Source of the DNA: Sphingorhabdus wooponensis | GTDB taxonomy: Bacteria > Pseudomonadota > Alphaproteobacteria > Sphingomonadales > Sphingomonadaceae | Assembly: GCF_003933235.1 (NCBI RefSeq) | Contig: NZ_RWJI01000002.1 | Location: 1-64,000 of the forward strand | Reading direction: 5' to 3' | Length of the DNA stretch: 64,000 nucleotides | Shown: piece after piece, positions 27,035 to 35,892 of the stretch | Position numbering within the stretch: position 1 is the stretch's first letter | Layout of the letters: each line of letters begins with the position of its first letter | The notes under the pieces: generated by a model | The model's database searches: none | What the model was told of the DNA's origin: nothing | The model's input: the letters and a program-made list of their open reading frames with translations, nothing else | Made by a program: the position numbers and the translations under genes

Positions 27035-28288
27035 TCAGTGCGCCACCGCTGCTGCTGCGGCTTCGTCAATCAATCGCCCGTTACGGAAACGATCGAGATT
27101 GAAAGGCGCGTTGATCTTGTGCGGTTCGTCTTTTGCCATGGTATAGGCCAGCAAGTCCCCTGCACCCGGCGTAGCCTTAAACCCGCCTGTGCCCCACCCG
27201 CAGTTGACGTAAAGGCCTTTGACCGGAGTCTTGCCCAATATCGGGGAGCGATCCGGCGTCACATCGACAATGCCACCCCATGTCCGCAACATGCGCATTC
27301 GACGGTAAATCGGGAATATTTCGCAGATTGCAGCGAGCGTATGTTCCACAATATGTAACGCACCGCGTTGCGAATAGCTCACATATTGGTCGGTTCCCGC
27401 GCCAATCACCAACTCGCCCTTGTCCGACTGGCTCATATAGGCGTGAACCGTGTTCGACATCACGACGCACGGGAAGGTCGGTTTGATGGGTTCCGACACC
27501 AGCGCCTGCAGTGGGTAGCTTTCGAGCGGAAAGTCGAGCCCAGCCATTTGCATGACAACCGACGTATTACCTGCCGCCGATACGCCGACGCGCTTGGATG
27601 CTATATAACCCCTTGTGGTTTCCACACCTTCTACCGCGCCATTTGCGTCACGACGGATACCCGTGACGGCGCAGTTCTGAATGATATCTACGCCCAAAGC
27701 AGCCGCTGCACGTGCATAGCCCCAGGCCACAGAGTCATGTCGCGCAGTGCCACCGCGCCGTTGCAGCGCCGCCCCCAAGACCGGGTGCCGCGCGTCTGGC
27801 GATATGTTCAATGGCGGACAATAGGCTTTCGCCTGTTCAGGCGTCAGCCATTCATTATCAACACCGTTTAGGCGATTGGCATTAATGTGCCGTTGCAAGC
27901 TTTGCACGTCATGCACATTGTGCGCGAGCATCATGACGCCGCGCTTGGAATACATGATATTGTAATTGAGTTCCTGACTGAGGCCATCCCACAATTTCAC
28001 GGCGTGATCGTAAAGATGCGCGCTTTCGTCATACAGATAGTTGGAACGGATGATCGTCGTATTCCGCCCGGTATTGCCGCCACCAATCCAGCCCTTTTCA
28101 AGCACGGCGACATTGGTAATCCCATATTTCTTGGCAAGATAATAAGCCGCGCCGAGACCATGGCCGCCACCGCCGACGATAATCGCATCATAAGCAGGCT
28201 TAGGTGCAGCATCCGGCCATTGTTCAGGCCAATTTTGATGCCCCCCAAACGCTTTGGTAAACAGACTTAACGCACTGAAACGAGTCAT
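27035..28288 (-). CDS. soxB: Sarcosine oxidase beta subunit, copy 2
   Basis: A 417-residue SoxB with FAD motif [15 protein letters not shown] near 39-53 and [17 protein letters not shown] carrying His184, the covalent FMN position in the family. It oxidises sarcosine to glycine with O2 as acceptor, giving H2O2. The ATG overlaps the stop of the upstream Rieske gene by 4 nt. This copy matches the consensus of the family better than copy 1 and is the likely true sarcosine enzyme of the betaine pathway. Confidence 0.93.
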   Translation of the reverse strand: MTRFSALSLFTKAFGGHQNWPEQWPDAAPKPAYDAIIVGGGGHGLGAAYYLAKKYGITNVAVLEKGWIGGGNTGRNTTIIRSNYLYDESAHLYDHAVKLWDGLSQELNYNIMYSKRGVMMLAHNVHDVQSLQRHINANRLNGVDNEWLTPEQAKAYCPPLNISPDARHPVLGAALQRRGGTARHDSVAWGYARAAAALGVDIIQNCAVTGIRRDANGAVEGVETTRGYIASKRVGVSAAGNTSVVMQMAGLDFPLESYPLQALVSEPIKPTFPCVVMSNTVHAYMSQSDKGELVIGAGTDQYVSYSQRGALHIVEHTLAAICEIFPIYRRMRMLRTWGGIVDVTPDRSPILGKTPVKGLYVNCGWGTGGFKATPGAGDLLAYTMAKDEPHKINAPFNLDRFRNGRLIDEAAAAAVAH

Positions 28289-29499
28289 GATTGCACCTGC
28301 GCCAGCGCCGCTTTCGCACGGCTCACATAGAAAGCCTTAAAATCATCAACCAACTTTTCCTCCAGCGCATACGGCCCTTGAACATAGCCATCATTCGCGA
28401 TCCCACGATGATTAATCGCAGAAAAGTGCCCGTCTTGTTGATTGGTTTTCCGCCATAATGCTGCCAGATTATCGGGGTCATAATCGACCCCTTCAACCGC
28501 GTCTTCATGCACGAGCCAGCTAGTTCGCAGCATTGTCTTGTCGGGCCCAATGGGCGTCAACGAAAATGTCACAACATGATCACAACAGAAATGATGCCAG
28601 CTATTGGGCTGTGTCCAAACTGACAGGCTGGAGGTTTCAGGCTGTGTAAAAGGGCCAATGAGTTTCTGGCAGGCAAGCTTGCCGTCAATCGATTGCGTCA
28701 CAGCGCCGTTTGCCAATGCCAAACGCGCGACGCGATGCCACCAACCATCAGGAAATTCTATCAGGTCGCGGTCAATACCCAATGACTGCCATTCTGCACG
28801 CTTCCCCTCCAGATAATCATCGGCAGGAGCGTCTTTACCGAACCCTGTTGTTCCTAGTACGCTAATCAATTCGGGATGACCTACGTCGCAATGGTAACAT
28901 TCACGGTTATTTTCCATAACCAGCTTCCAATTGGCGTCTTCAACATAATTGTCTTGGACAACGACCTTCAATTTTTCGAGGTCATACATCGCGATCTGAT
29001 CGACAATGTCTGCCTTTACGCGATCAATCGGCGGCGGATTATCGTTCAAGCAGATAAAAATCAGACCGCCCACATTTTCCAGCGCAACCGGTGAAAGACC
29101 ATGGTCAGCCTTGTCAAAGTCCTCTGCCATGCTGCGCGCTGCAAGTAATTGCCCATCGAGGCCATAGGTCCATTGATGATAAGGACACATCAAACGTGGC
29201 GCACGCCCTCTTTGTTCAAGGCAGATTTTTGCACCGCGGTGCCGACAACTGTTCCAAAACGCCCGAACCTCATTATCGCGCCCACGCACGATGATGATCG
29301 AGTTATCTGCCAATTCGAAAACAAAATAATCGCCCGGATTTTTTATATGGGCGACAGTGCAGGCATATAACCAAACCGATTTGAGCATGACCTGCGTATC
29401 GAATGCGAACGCCTCATCACTGACATACAAACCACGGGGAAGTGTGTAGCCATTACGGTCATTGGCAAGCCAATTAGCGATCGGTGCGAAGTGCGACAC
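28285..29499 (-). CDS. gbcA: Rieske non-heme iron oxygenase, glycine-betaine demethylase-like (copy 2)
   Basis: A 404-residue oxygenase with Rieske ligands Cys85-x-His87 and Cys105-x-x-His108 and the mononuclear iron motif [16 protein letters not shown] (Glu200, His203, His208), which resembles GbcA. GbcA removes one methyl from glycine betaine to give dimethylglycine and formaldehyde. The GTG at 29499 is preferred because an AGGAG Shine-Dalgarno lies just upstream and the longer frame overlaps the preceding gene. Its position between a dimethylglycine-dehydrogenase-like gene and soxBDAG supports this role. The GbcB-type reductase is not in the window. Confidence 0.8.
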   Translation of the reverse strand: MSHFAPIANWLANDRNGYTLPRGLYVSDEAFAFDTQVMLKSVWLYACTVAHIKNPGDYFVFELADNSIIIVRGRDNEVRAFWNSCRHRGAKICLEQRGRAPRLMCPYHQWTYGLDGQLLAARSMAEDFDKADHGLSPVALENVGGLIFICLNDNPPPIDRVKADIVDQIAMYDLEKLKVVVQDNYVEDANWKLVMENNRECYHCDVGHPELISVLGTTGFGKDAPADDYLEGKRAEWQSLGIDRDLIEFPDGWWHRVARLALANGAVTQSIDGKLACQKLIGPFTQPETSSLSVWTQPNSWHHFCCDHVVTFSLTPIGPDKTMLRTSWLVHEDAVEGVDYDPDNLAALWRKTNQQDGHFSAINHRGIANDGYVQGPYALEEKLVDDFKAFYVSRAKAALAQVQS

Positions 29500-29503
29500 G
29501 GGT

Positions 29504-32011
29504 TTAGCTCCTAAGTGCCATGTTATCAGGATCAAAGGGTGAATCGGCAATGATCGTGGCTTTATGCCGAACGCCCAAAATCACAATTTCCAATTCCGCG
29601 CCCTGCACTGCCAGATCCGGACGGACCATCGCAAGTGCAAGCGACTTACCGACGCGCCAGCCATAGCCACCCGATGTCACGCGACCAACAAGGTCTTCGC
29701 CATGATAAATTGGCTCCGAACCGCGCGCATCAGCATCGGTAACATCATGCACTTCCATGGTAACCAACTGGTTGGCGCTGCCACTTTCTTTCCATGCCAG
29801 CAACGCTTCCCGTCCAAAAAACGATGGTTTCTTGAGGCTAATGAAACGGTCCAAGCCGCTTTCATAAGCGGAATATTCAACGGACAATTCGCGCGGGATA
29901 AGCTTGTAGCTTTTCTCTAGCGCCATCGACGTCATCGCGCGAATGCCAAATGGCTTGATGTCGAATTCAGCGCCAGCCTCCATCAGTCTGTCGAAAATAT
30001 AATTCTGCATTTCAATCGGATGGTGAATTTCCCAACCGAGCTCACCAATAAAGTTGACCCTCAACGCGTCTACTTGCGCAACACCAATGCTCATTTTCTT
30101 ACCCGTCAGCCATGGGAAGGCCTCGTTTGATAAATCCGCATCCGTCAGCTTTGCCAGCACGTCACGTGACCGCGGCCCAGCAAGCACTAGGACACCCATA
30201 GACGTTGTCAGCCGTTCGAAATTGACCGATCCATCCTTTGGCATGGCCTTTTTCAGATAATCATGGTCATGCCGCTCATATGCCCCGGCCGAGACAAGAT
30301 AATAACGCTGCGGCGCCGCTTTATAGACGGTAAATTCACTGCGCACGCCACCCTTATGCGTCAGCAGATAGGACAAGGTTACCCGCCCAACCTTTTTAGG
30401 CACCGCGTTTGTCAATAATTCGTCAAGCCAGCTTTCCGCACCCGGGCCCGATATTTCGCACTTGGCAAAGGCACTCATATCCTGAATGCCGACATGCTTG
30501 GTCACATGCAGGCATTCATTGCCGACATGTTCGAAATAATTGGAACGGCGGAACGACCATTTTTCACGGACGGGTTCGCCGGGCACAACGGGATGATTAT
30601 CATTCAACAACACATCGGGCTTGTCGAGATCGGCTTCGCTTAAGGTATAGCCAGCGGGTGCAAACCAGTTGGGGCGTTCCCAGCCAAACACGCTACCAAA
30701 CACCGCGCCAAGTGATTTCATCCGGTCATAGCATGGCGTGCGCCGCAATGCCCGTCCCGCTTCGCGCTCCTCATCAGGATAGTGCACCGTGAAGACCTTC
30801 GCATAGGCCTCCTCATTCTTCTCAACAAGAAAGCCTCGACCAGCATAATCGCCGAAGCGGCGTGGATCGACGCCCATCATGTCGATGGTCGGTTCCCCAT
30901 CCACAATCCAGTGGGCCAACTGCCAACCCGCGCCGCCTGCGGCCGTAATCCCAAAGCTGTGGCCTTCGTTCAGCCAAAAGTTTTTGAGGCCCCATGCAGG
31001 GCCAATGATCGGCGATCCGTCAGGCGTATAAGCAATCGCGCCATTATAAACTTTCTTGATACCGACTTCACCAAAGGCCGGCACACGATTCATTGCCGCA
31101 AGTATGTAGGGCTCAAGCCGTTCGAGCGCGTCCGGAAATAGTTCATATTCGCTGTTCGCAGCAGGGCCATCGACATAGCAAGCGGGCGCGCCGACTTCAT
31201 ACGGCCCAAGCAAAAGGCCGCCAGCTTCCTCACGCATATAATAGCTCGCGTCAGATTCGCGCAGCACGCCCATTTCCGGCAGGCCCGCCTTTTTGCGCTC
31301 CATGATTGCGGGATGCTGGTCGGTCACCAGATATTGGTGCTCGACGGGTATGACAGGGATATCCAACCCAACCATCGCTCCGGTTTGTCGCGCAAAGTTA
31401 CCTGAGCAGGATATGACATGCTCGCAAGTGATGTCACCCTGATCTGTCGAAACTAGCCACTCTCCATTAAGTTGCTGCGTGATACCGGTGACCGTTGTGT
31501 TGCGATAAATCGTTGCCCCACGCTGCCGCGCGCCCTTTGCCAGCGCCTGCGTAAGATCGGCAGGTTGAATATACCCATCATCGGGATGCTGAATCGCGCC
31601 AATGACACCGTCCATATTGGCAAGCGGCCAAATTTCTTTAACCTGATCCGGCGTTAGGAAGTTGACATCAACGCCAATGGTGCGCGCAACACCAGCATAA
31701 TAATGATATTCATCCATCCGGTCCTTGGTTGTCGCCAGACGGATATTTGTGACTTGCGACAATCCCGCATGCAGTCCTGTTTCCGATTCCAAAGTGGGAT
31801 ACAAGGCCACCGAATATTGATGTAACTTACCCACAGAATAACTGAGATTGAAGAGCGGCAGAAGCCCCGCAGCATGCCATGTTGACCCCGAAGTCAGTTC
31901 CTTGCGTTCCAGCAAGACAACATCGCTCCACCCCATCTTGGCGAGATGATACAAAGTGCTTACGCCTACAACGCCGCCACCAATCACTACCGCCCGTGCC
32001 GTTTTTTTCAT
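29504..32011 (-). CDS. Dimethylglycine/sarcosine dehydrogenase-like flavoprotein (DAO-GcvT fusion)
   Basis: An 835-residue fusion of an N-terminal FAD-dependent amine oxidoreductase domain (AVVIGGGVVGVSTLYHLAK at about 7-25) and a C-terminal GcvT-like folate domain from about residue 430. TSGSTWHAAGL carries His46, at the position of the covalently attached FAD in dimethylglycine dehydrogenase. It should demethylate dimethylglycine to sarcosine, passing the carbon to tetrahydrofolate. I chose the ATG at 32011 over a GTG three codons upstream. It is the first gene of the minus-strand betaine operon; the Rieske gene follows after 4 nt. A sarcosine-dehydrogenase activity cannot be excluded by sequence alone. 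Confidence 0.87.
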   Translation of the reverse strand: MKKTARAVVIGGGVVGVSTLYHLAKMGWSDVVLLERKELTSGSTWHAAGLLPLFNLSYSVGKLHQYSVALYPTLESETGLHAGLSQVTNIRLATTKDRMDEYHYYAGVARTIGVDVNFLTPDQVKEIWPLANMDGVIGAIQHPDDGYIQPADLTQALAKGARQRGATIYRNTTVTGITQQLNGEWLVSTDQGDITCEHVISCSGNFARQTGAMVGLDIPVIPVEHQYLVTDQHPAIMERKKAGLPEMGVLRESDASYYMREEAGGLLLGPYEVGAPACYVDGPAANSEYELFPDALERLEPYILAAMNRVPAFGEVGIKKVYNGAIAYTPDGSPIIGPAWGLKNFWLNEGHSFGITAAGGAGWQLAHWIVDGEPTIDMMGVDPRRFGDYAGRGFLVEKNEEAYAKVFTVHYPDEEREAGRALRRTPCYDRMKSLGAVFGSVFGWERPNWFAPAGYTLSEADLDKPDVLLNDNHPVVPGEPVREKWSFRRSNYFEHVGNECLHVTKHVGIQDMSAFAKCEISGPGAESWLDELLTNAVPKKVGRVTLSYLLTHKGGVRSEFTVYKAAPQRYYLVSAGAYERHDHDYLKKAMPKDGSVNFERLTTSMGVLVLAGPRSRDVLAKLTDADLSNEAFPWLTGKKMSIGVAQVDALRVNFIGELGWEIHHPIEMQNYIFDRLMEAGAEFDIKPFGIRAMTSMALEKSYKLIPRELSVEYSAYESGLDRFISLKKPSFFGREALLAWKESGSANQLVTMEVHDVTDADARGSEPIYHGEDLVGRVTSGGYGWRVGKSLALAMVRPDLAVQGAELEIVILGVRHKATIIADSPFDPDNMALRS

Positions 32012-32107
32012 TTTATTCACTCAACTTTGATGTGAATCGGCTATGTCAGATGACATGGCGGTGCCGCAATTGGATTGCGTCCCAATTAGGTATATATAGT
32101 TTTTTCT

Positions 32108-32126
32108 AATGCTAAATATTAGCATT
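32108..32126. promoter_or_regulatory. Perfect AT-rich inverted repeat upstream of the betaine operon
   Basis: AATGCTAA-ATA-TTAGCATT is a perfect 8-bp inverted repeat with a 3-nt spacer in the 236-bp gap between the divergent DMGDH-like operon and purS. It lies about 97 bp before the DMGDH ATG. The size and symmetry suggest a dimeric regulator operator. Which protein binds is unknown, and no second perfect copy was noticed elsewhere in the window. Confidence 0.45.
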
Positions 32127-32247
32127 TTACATTGTTTCTTTGGACCAAACTTTCGAAGCCGTGTTAAAATGCGATTGGTGTTAGCTTACGCTTGAATCAC
32201 ACGTGACGGCTTCTATAGAAACGGAAACTGACAAGTGGATGGGTCGA

Positions 32248-32478
32248 ATGAAAACGCGCATTTTTGTAACATTAAAAAACGGTGTGCTCGACCCGCAGGG
32301 AAAAGCCATCCATCACTCCATTGAGGGCTTAGGTTTTTCGGGCGTTCATGACGTGCGGGCCGGGCGCCTGATCGAAATCGAACATGAACCAAGCGTGTCG
32401 AAGTCCGACTTAGAAACGATGTGCACAAAGTTACTGGCCAATATGGTCATTGAAAATTTCGAGATCGAGCAGGCCTGA
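32248..32478 (+). CDS. purS: Phosphoribosylformylglycinamidine synthase subunit PurS
   Basis: A 76-residue PurS with the family pattern [18 protein letters not shown] at the start and a C-terminal [10 protein letters not shown] strand. PurS bridges PurL and PurQ in the three-subunit FGAM synthase of de novo purine synthesis. The ATG at 32248 gives the usual PurS length; an upstream frame adds unrelated residues. The TGA overlaps the purQ ATG by 1 nt. Confidence 0.93.
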   Translation: MKTRIFVTLKNGVLDPQGKAIHHSIEGLGFSGVHDVRAGRLIEIEHEPSVSKSDLETMCTKLLANMVIENFEIEQA

Positions 32479-33143
32479 TGCGCGCGGCGGTTATCCAGTT
32501 TCCGGGTTCCAATTGCGACCGTGATATGGCTGTTGCCATTCGCGACATTACAGGTGCCGAAACAACTTTGGTCTGGCACCGCGCTGGCGACCTGCCCGAT
32601 GGGCTTGATTTAATCGCTATTCCCGGCGGCTTCTCTTATGGGGACTATCTGCGCTCTGGTGCCATGGCTGCCCGCTCTCCCGTTATGCAGGCGGTCATTA
32701 AAGCGGCAGAACGCGGAGTCTCCGTTCTGGGTGTATGCAATGGCTTTCAGATTTTAACAGAAGCTGGTCTTTTGCCCGGCGCTCTTATGCGCAATGCCGG
32801 GATCCGCTTTGTGTGCCGCACAGTTGGCCTTACGGTCGAAAACAATAGCTCTGCTTTTACAAGAGGTTATTCCACCGGTGAACAGGTCCAAATTCCCGTG
32901 GCGCATCATGACGGAAATTATTTCGCTGACAGCGATACGCTGGACAGGCTTGAAGGCGAAGGCCGTGTTGCTTTCCGCTACACCGAAAACGTCAATGGCT
33001 CAGCTCGGAATATCGCGGGCGTGCTAAACGCAGGCGGCAATGTACTCGGCATGATGCCGCACCCCGAACGGATGACCGAAGCTGTGCATGGCGGGTCAGA
33101 CGGACGTCGCTTGTTCGAGGGGCTTCTGCGACAAATCGCCTGA
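32478..33143 (+). CDS. purQ: Phosphoribosylformylglycinamidine synthase glutaminase subunit PurQ
   Basis: A 221-residue class I glutamine amidotransferase supplying ammonia to PurL. It has the nucleophile motif GVCNGFQIL (Cys near 86), [12 protein letters not shown] near 51, and the C-terminal [10 protein letters not shown] motif with catalytic His and Glu. It is co-transcribed with purS; purL is not in the window. Its last 48 bp overlap the convergent membrane-protein gene. Confidence 0.95.
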   Translation: MRAAVIQFPGSNCDRDMAVAIRDITGAETTLVWHRAGDLPDGLDLIAIPGGFSYGDYLRSGAMAARSPVMQAVIKAAERGVSVLGVCNGFQILTEAGLLPGALMRNAGIRFVCRTVGLTVENNSSAFTRGYSTGEQVQIPVAHHDGNYFADSDTLDRLEGEGRVAFRYTENVNGSARNIAGVLNAGGNVLGMMPHPERMTEAVHGGSDGRRLFEGLLRQIA

Positions 33144-33500
33144 CGGCGCAGCTAGACCCGCCACTTCCTTTTTCTTTCGCGGGAATAAGAAACGCCCCAA
33201 TATCAATATCACCGTTGGCCAGAACATGGTGTTGTAGATATCATGATAGGCTGCATCCATTGTTGCCTCGCCGGGTGCCGCACCGCGCAAATCTGCATAT
33301 TCGTTAAACAACTCAGCAATAAAGACAATTAACCAGCACCAAAGGCTGTCCGGCCGCCGCCGCAATATCAAAGCGGACACGCACAATATCAATAGCGACC
33401 CGTGAACATGCATCGCATCATTAGTCAGGCCAACCGTTTCAATCAGCCAAATTTTATAACTGACCCAATGCTCGGCCAAAAGCTGTAAACGGTCCTGCAT
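33096..33500 (-). CDS. Small integral membrane protein of unknown function
   Basis: A 134-residue protein not assigned to a family by me. It has three or four hydrophobic segments (about 35-46, 53-63 and 92-105) and a basic FPRKKKE stretch near 106 followed by a polar tail. The gene starts 6 nt after the yhhQ stop, so the two are probably co-transcribed. It overlaps purQ antisense by 48 bp. Coding status is supported by operon spacing and a coherent membrane topology, not by recognised homology. Confidence 0.6.
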   Translation of the reverse strand: MQDRLQLLAEHWVSYKIWLIETVGLTNDAMHVHGSLLILCVSALILRRRPDSLWCWLIVFIAELFNEYADLRGAAPGEATMDAAYHDIYNTMFWPTVILILGRFLFPRKKKEVAGLAAPSGDLSQKPLEQATSV

Positions 33501-33506
33501 GATATT

Positions 33507-34238
33507 CTAAACTTTTGTTTTAAATGGTGAAAAATTCGTGCCCTTGTCGAAAATTTCGACCCCTTCTTTGCGTTTCAGCCAGCCAACAACACCATAAGTG
33601 ACCGGCGTCAACACGACCTCCCAACCCACTTTCAGCAGCCAGTTAGTGATCATAACATTTATAACTTGCTCGTTGCTCCACACCCCCCAAAAGGCGAGCG
33701 GATAAAAAATGAGGCTATCGATGCCTTGCCCAACAAACGTTGAGCCAATGGTGCGCGACCATAAATGCTTACCAGCCGTCCAAATCTTCATGCGTGCCAT
33801 GACATAGCTGTTTACAAACTCGCCCGCCCAAAACGCGGTGATGGAGGCAATAACGATCCGCCAGACTTGGCCAAACACGCTTTCATACGCTGCCTGCCCG
33901 TCCCAACCGGGCGCAGGCGGCAGAGCCACAACAACCCAGCTCATAAACGCCATGAACAGCATAGCCGCAAAGCCAACCCAGATGACACGTCGCGCGCGCG
34001 CATAGCCATAGACTTCTGTCAGGACATCGCCAATGACGTAGCCTAAGGGAAAGAACAATATCCCAGCGCCAAAAATCCATTGCTCGCCTGATATTGTGAG
34101 CGCCGCAGGCTTGGCTGCACCTATAATGTTAGAAAGCAACAAAATGGCGACAAAGGCCGCCATAACAAAATCATAATAACGAAATTGGCGGCCAGTGAGG
34201 TCGCTTGCGCTTTGGGAGATAATTGGTGTGTCCTGCAT
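33507..34238 (-). CDS. yhhQ: Queuosine precursor transporter (YhhQ/ECF-type)
   Basis: A 243-residue membrane protein of the VUT_1/YhhQ family with about six hydrophobic segments. Recognisable blocks are LLLSNIIGAAKP, FPLGYVIGDVLTEVYGY, FWAGEFVNSYVMARMKIW and STFVGQGIDSLIFYPLAF. These proteins import queuosine precursors (preQ0/preQ1) for tRNA wobble modification. It is divergent from tRNA-Arg. The first codons (MQD) resemble those of its downstream partner. Confidence 0.88.
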   Translation of the reverse strand: MQDTPIISQSASDLTGRQFRYYDFVMAAFVAILLLSNIIGAAKPAALTISGEQWIFGAGILFFPLGYVIGDVLTEVYGYARARRVIWVGFAAMLFMAFMSWVVVALPPAPGWDGQAAYESVFGQVWRIVIASITAFWAGEFVNSYVMARMKIWTAGKHLWSRTIGSTFVGQGIDSLIFYPLAFWGVWSNEQVINVMITNWLLKVGWEVVLTPVTYGVVGWLKRKEGVEIFDKGTNFSPFKTKV

Positions 34239-34296
34239 AAATTGACATAAGCAGCTTTGCGTTCACGCGCAAAGCCGTTATTGCGCAACCTAGCGC

Positions 34297-34373
34297 GCGC
34301 CCTTAGCTCAGCTGGATAGAGCGCGAGACTTCTAATCTTGAGGCCACAGGTTCGACTCCTGTAGGGCGCGCCA
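34297..34373 (+). tRNA. tRNA-Arg (anticodon UCU)
   Basis: A 77-nt cloverleaf. The acceptor stem GCGCCCT pairs with AGGGCGC, followed by discriminator G and an encoded CCA. The D-arm is GCTC/GAGC, the anticodon stem CGAGA/TCTTG with loop CTTCTAA (anticodon TCT), and the T-arm ACAGG-TTCGACT-CCTGT. It reads AGA and, by wobble, AGG. Confidence 0.97.
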
Positions 34374-34418
34374 ATTGCGAACCATGATGCCAACCGAACG
34401 GATAGCAAAAATTTCGCG

Positions 34419-35873
34419 TTAAAGAACCGAACGATCCGCCCAATGCGCATGTGTGCCGCTGCTGATCTTGTGCGGTAAAGCAATGCGGCAAACCGGCCCT
34501 TCTGCAAAGCGTTTGCAGTCGATCAAGATACATTCCGATGTCCCGCGATTTTCATCAGTTACAAAGCTCACGAGATAGCCATCGTCTTCGTCCACTGCAC
34601 CTACGCGCGGAGCGAAGGGTGCCTCACTGCCGTAGCGCCCTTCCGCAAGCTCTATGGTCCAGGACTCGCCCGTGACCATATCGTGCTTCACAAAACCGTT
34701 AAACAGGAACCAGCCGGGCTTGGACGTTGTGCTATAAGCATAACGATAAGGTTGCCCCAGATAACGCTGGTTCATCATCCCGAATTCAAGAATGCGGTTG
34801 TCGAGACGCTCTTCGCGTGTTGTGCCATCAACCAAATTAAAACGCCAACGGTGCAGCTTTGGTTTGAAGCTATGCTCGTCAACATAAGCCATCATATGTC
34901 CATAGCCGTCGGCATTTTCGATGGGCGGCGGATAGGGGTCTTCTTCGAAATAGCCATCGAGAATGACTTCGTCGCCGTCTTCATAGGCATTAATGAAATG
35001 CAGGACGAAAGTCGGATCCGCCTCAAACCAGCGAATATCCTCTGGCTGCCCATAACGCGGGATGAGCGCGAAACGCGATGGTAGCCCCTCGTGCAGCCGG
35101 GTCACATGGACATCACGTTTCAGCAATTCTTCGTCCCAAAACAACGGGAAGTCGCACAATATTGACCAGTTTTGCGTGAACATCATGTCATGCGGCAGGC
35201 GCGGCCCCGGCAACGGGACGGGCACATAATGCGCCAGCTTTCCACTGCCATCAACAACGCCATAATGCATATAGGGCGGATGTTTCGAATAGTTGAAGAA
35301 CAACAATTCGCCGGTGCGCTCATCCACCTTGGGATGCGCAGAAATACCATCAAGCGGCACCCAAGGCGCCACACCCTCTTGCTCCAATGTTTCGGGATCA
35401 AGAACATAACCCTCCCCGCATTGGTAGAAAGTAGACACTGCTTTGCCGTTATGCACGATGATGTCCGTGCTGGAGGAATCTTTCAGGCTCCCATGCGCGC
35501 CAAAGCCAGGGCGTTTGGATACGCCCGTTTTATCCATCAACCCGCCCCATAACGATCCGCCAGCATCCTGCTCGGCCTGAAAGCAACGGGTGCGAACGAA
35601 GCGGTTGCGATAGCTGGCTTTACCGCAGGAAAAATCGATCTGGTGGATCATGCCATCGCCGTCAAACGGGTGATAGCGTCCAAGCGGTTGATGCAACTGA
35701 TTTTCGGTGTTGCGCAAATAGACACCATCGATGTCGTCCGGAATCCGGCCCTCAATCACATCAAGATCGGTCGCGGTAACTTCCTCATGCTGCGGCGTCC
35801 ATGCCCCGTTGAGATAAGGGTGGTTGCTCGGTTGCAGCGTTGCTTTCACCGGCGGCAGTTTTTCGACCCGCAT
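34419..35873 (-). CDS. Carotenoid oxygenase family protein
   Basis: A 484-residue beta-propeller enzyme of the RPE65/carotenoid-cleavage/lignostilbene dioxygenase family. Iron-binding histidines are expected in the conserved SAHPK, LPHDMMF, HFINAY and C-terminal GTHAHWA motifs, all present in order. The family cleaves conjugated double bonds of carotenoids or stilbenes with O2. Substrate cannot be decided here. Length is normal and it appears complete. Confidence 0.9.
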   Translation of the reverse strand: MRVEKLPPVKATLQPSNHPYLNGAWTPQHEEVTATDLDVIEGRIPDDIDGVYLRNTENQLHQPLGRYHPFDGDGMIHQIDFSCGKASYRNRFVRTRCFQAEQDAGGSLWGGLMDKTGVSKRPGFGAHGSLKDSSSTDIIVHNGKAVSTFYQCGEGYVLDPETLEQEGVAPWVPLDGISAHPKVDERTGELLFFNYSKHPPYMHYGVVDGSGKLAHYVPVPLPGPRLPHDMMFTQNWSILCDFPLFWDEELLKRDVHVTRLHEGLPSRFALIPRYGQPEDIRWFEADPTFVLHFINAYEDGDEVILDGYFEEDPYPPPIENADGYGHMMAYVDEHSFKPKLHRWRFNLVDGTTREERLDNRILEFGMMNQRYLGQPYRYAYSTTSKPGWFLFNGFVKHDMVTGESWTIELAEGRYGSEAPFAPRVGAVDEDDGYLVSFVTDENRGTSECILIDCKRFAEGPVCRIALPHKISSGTHAHWADRSVL

Positions 35874-35892
35874 TTCACTCTCCTCTGGGCGA

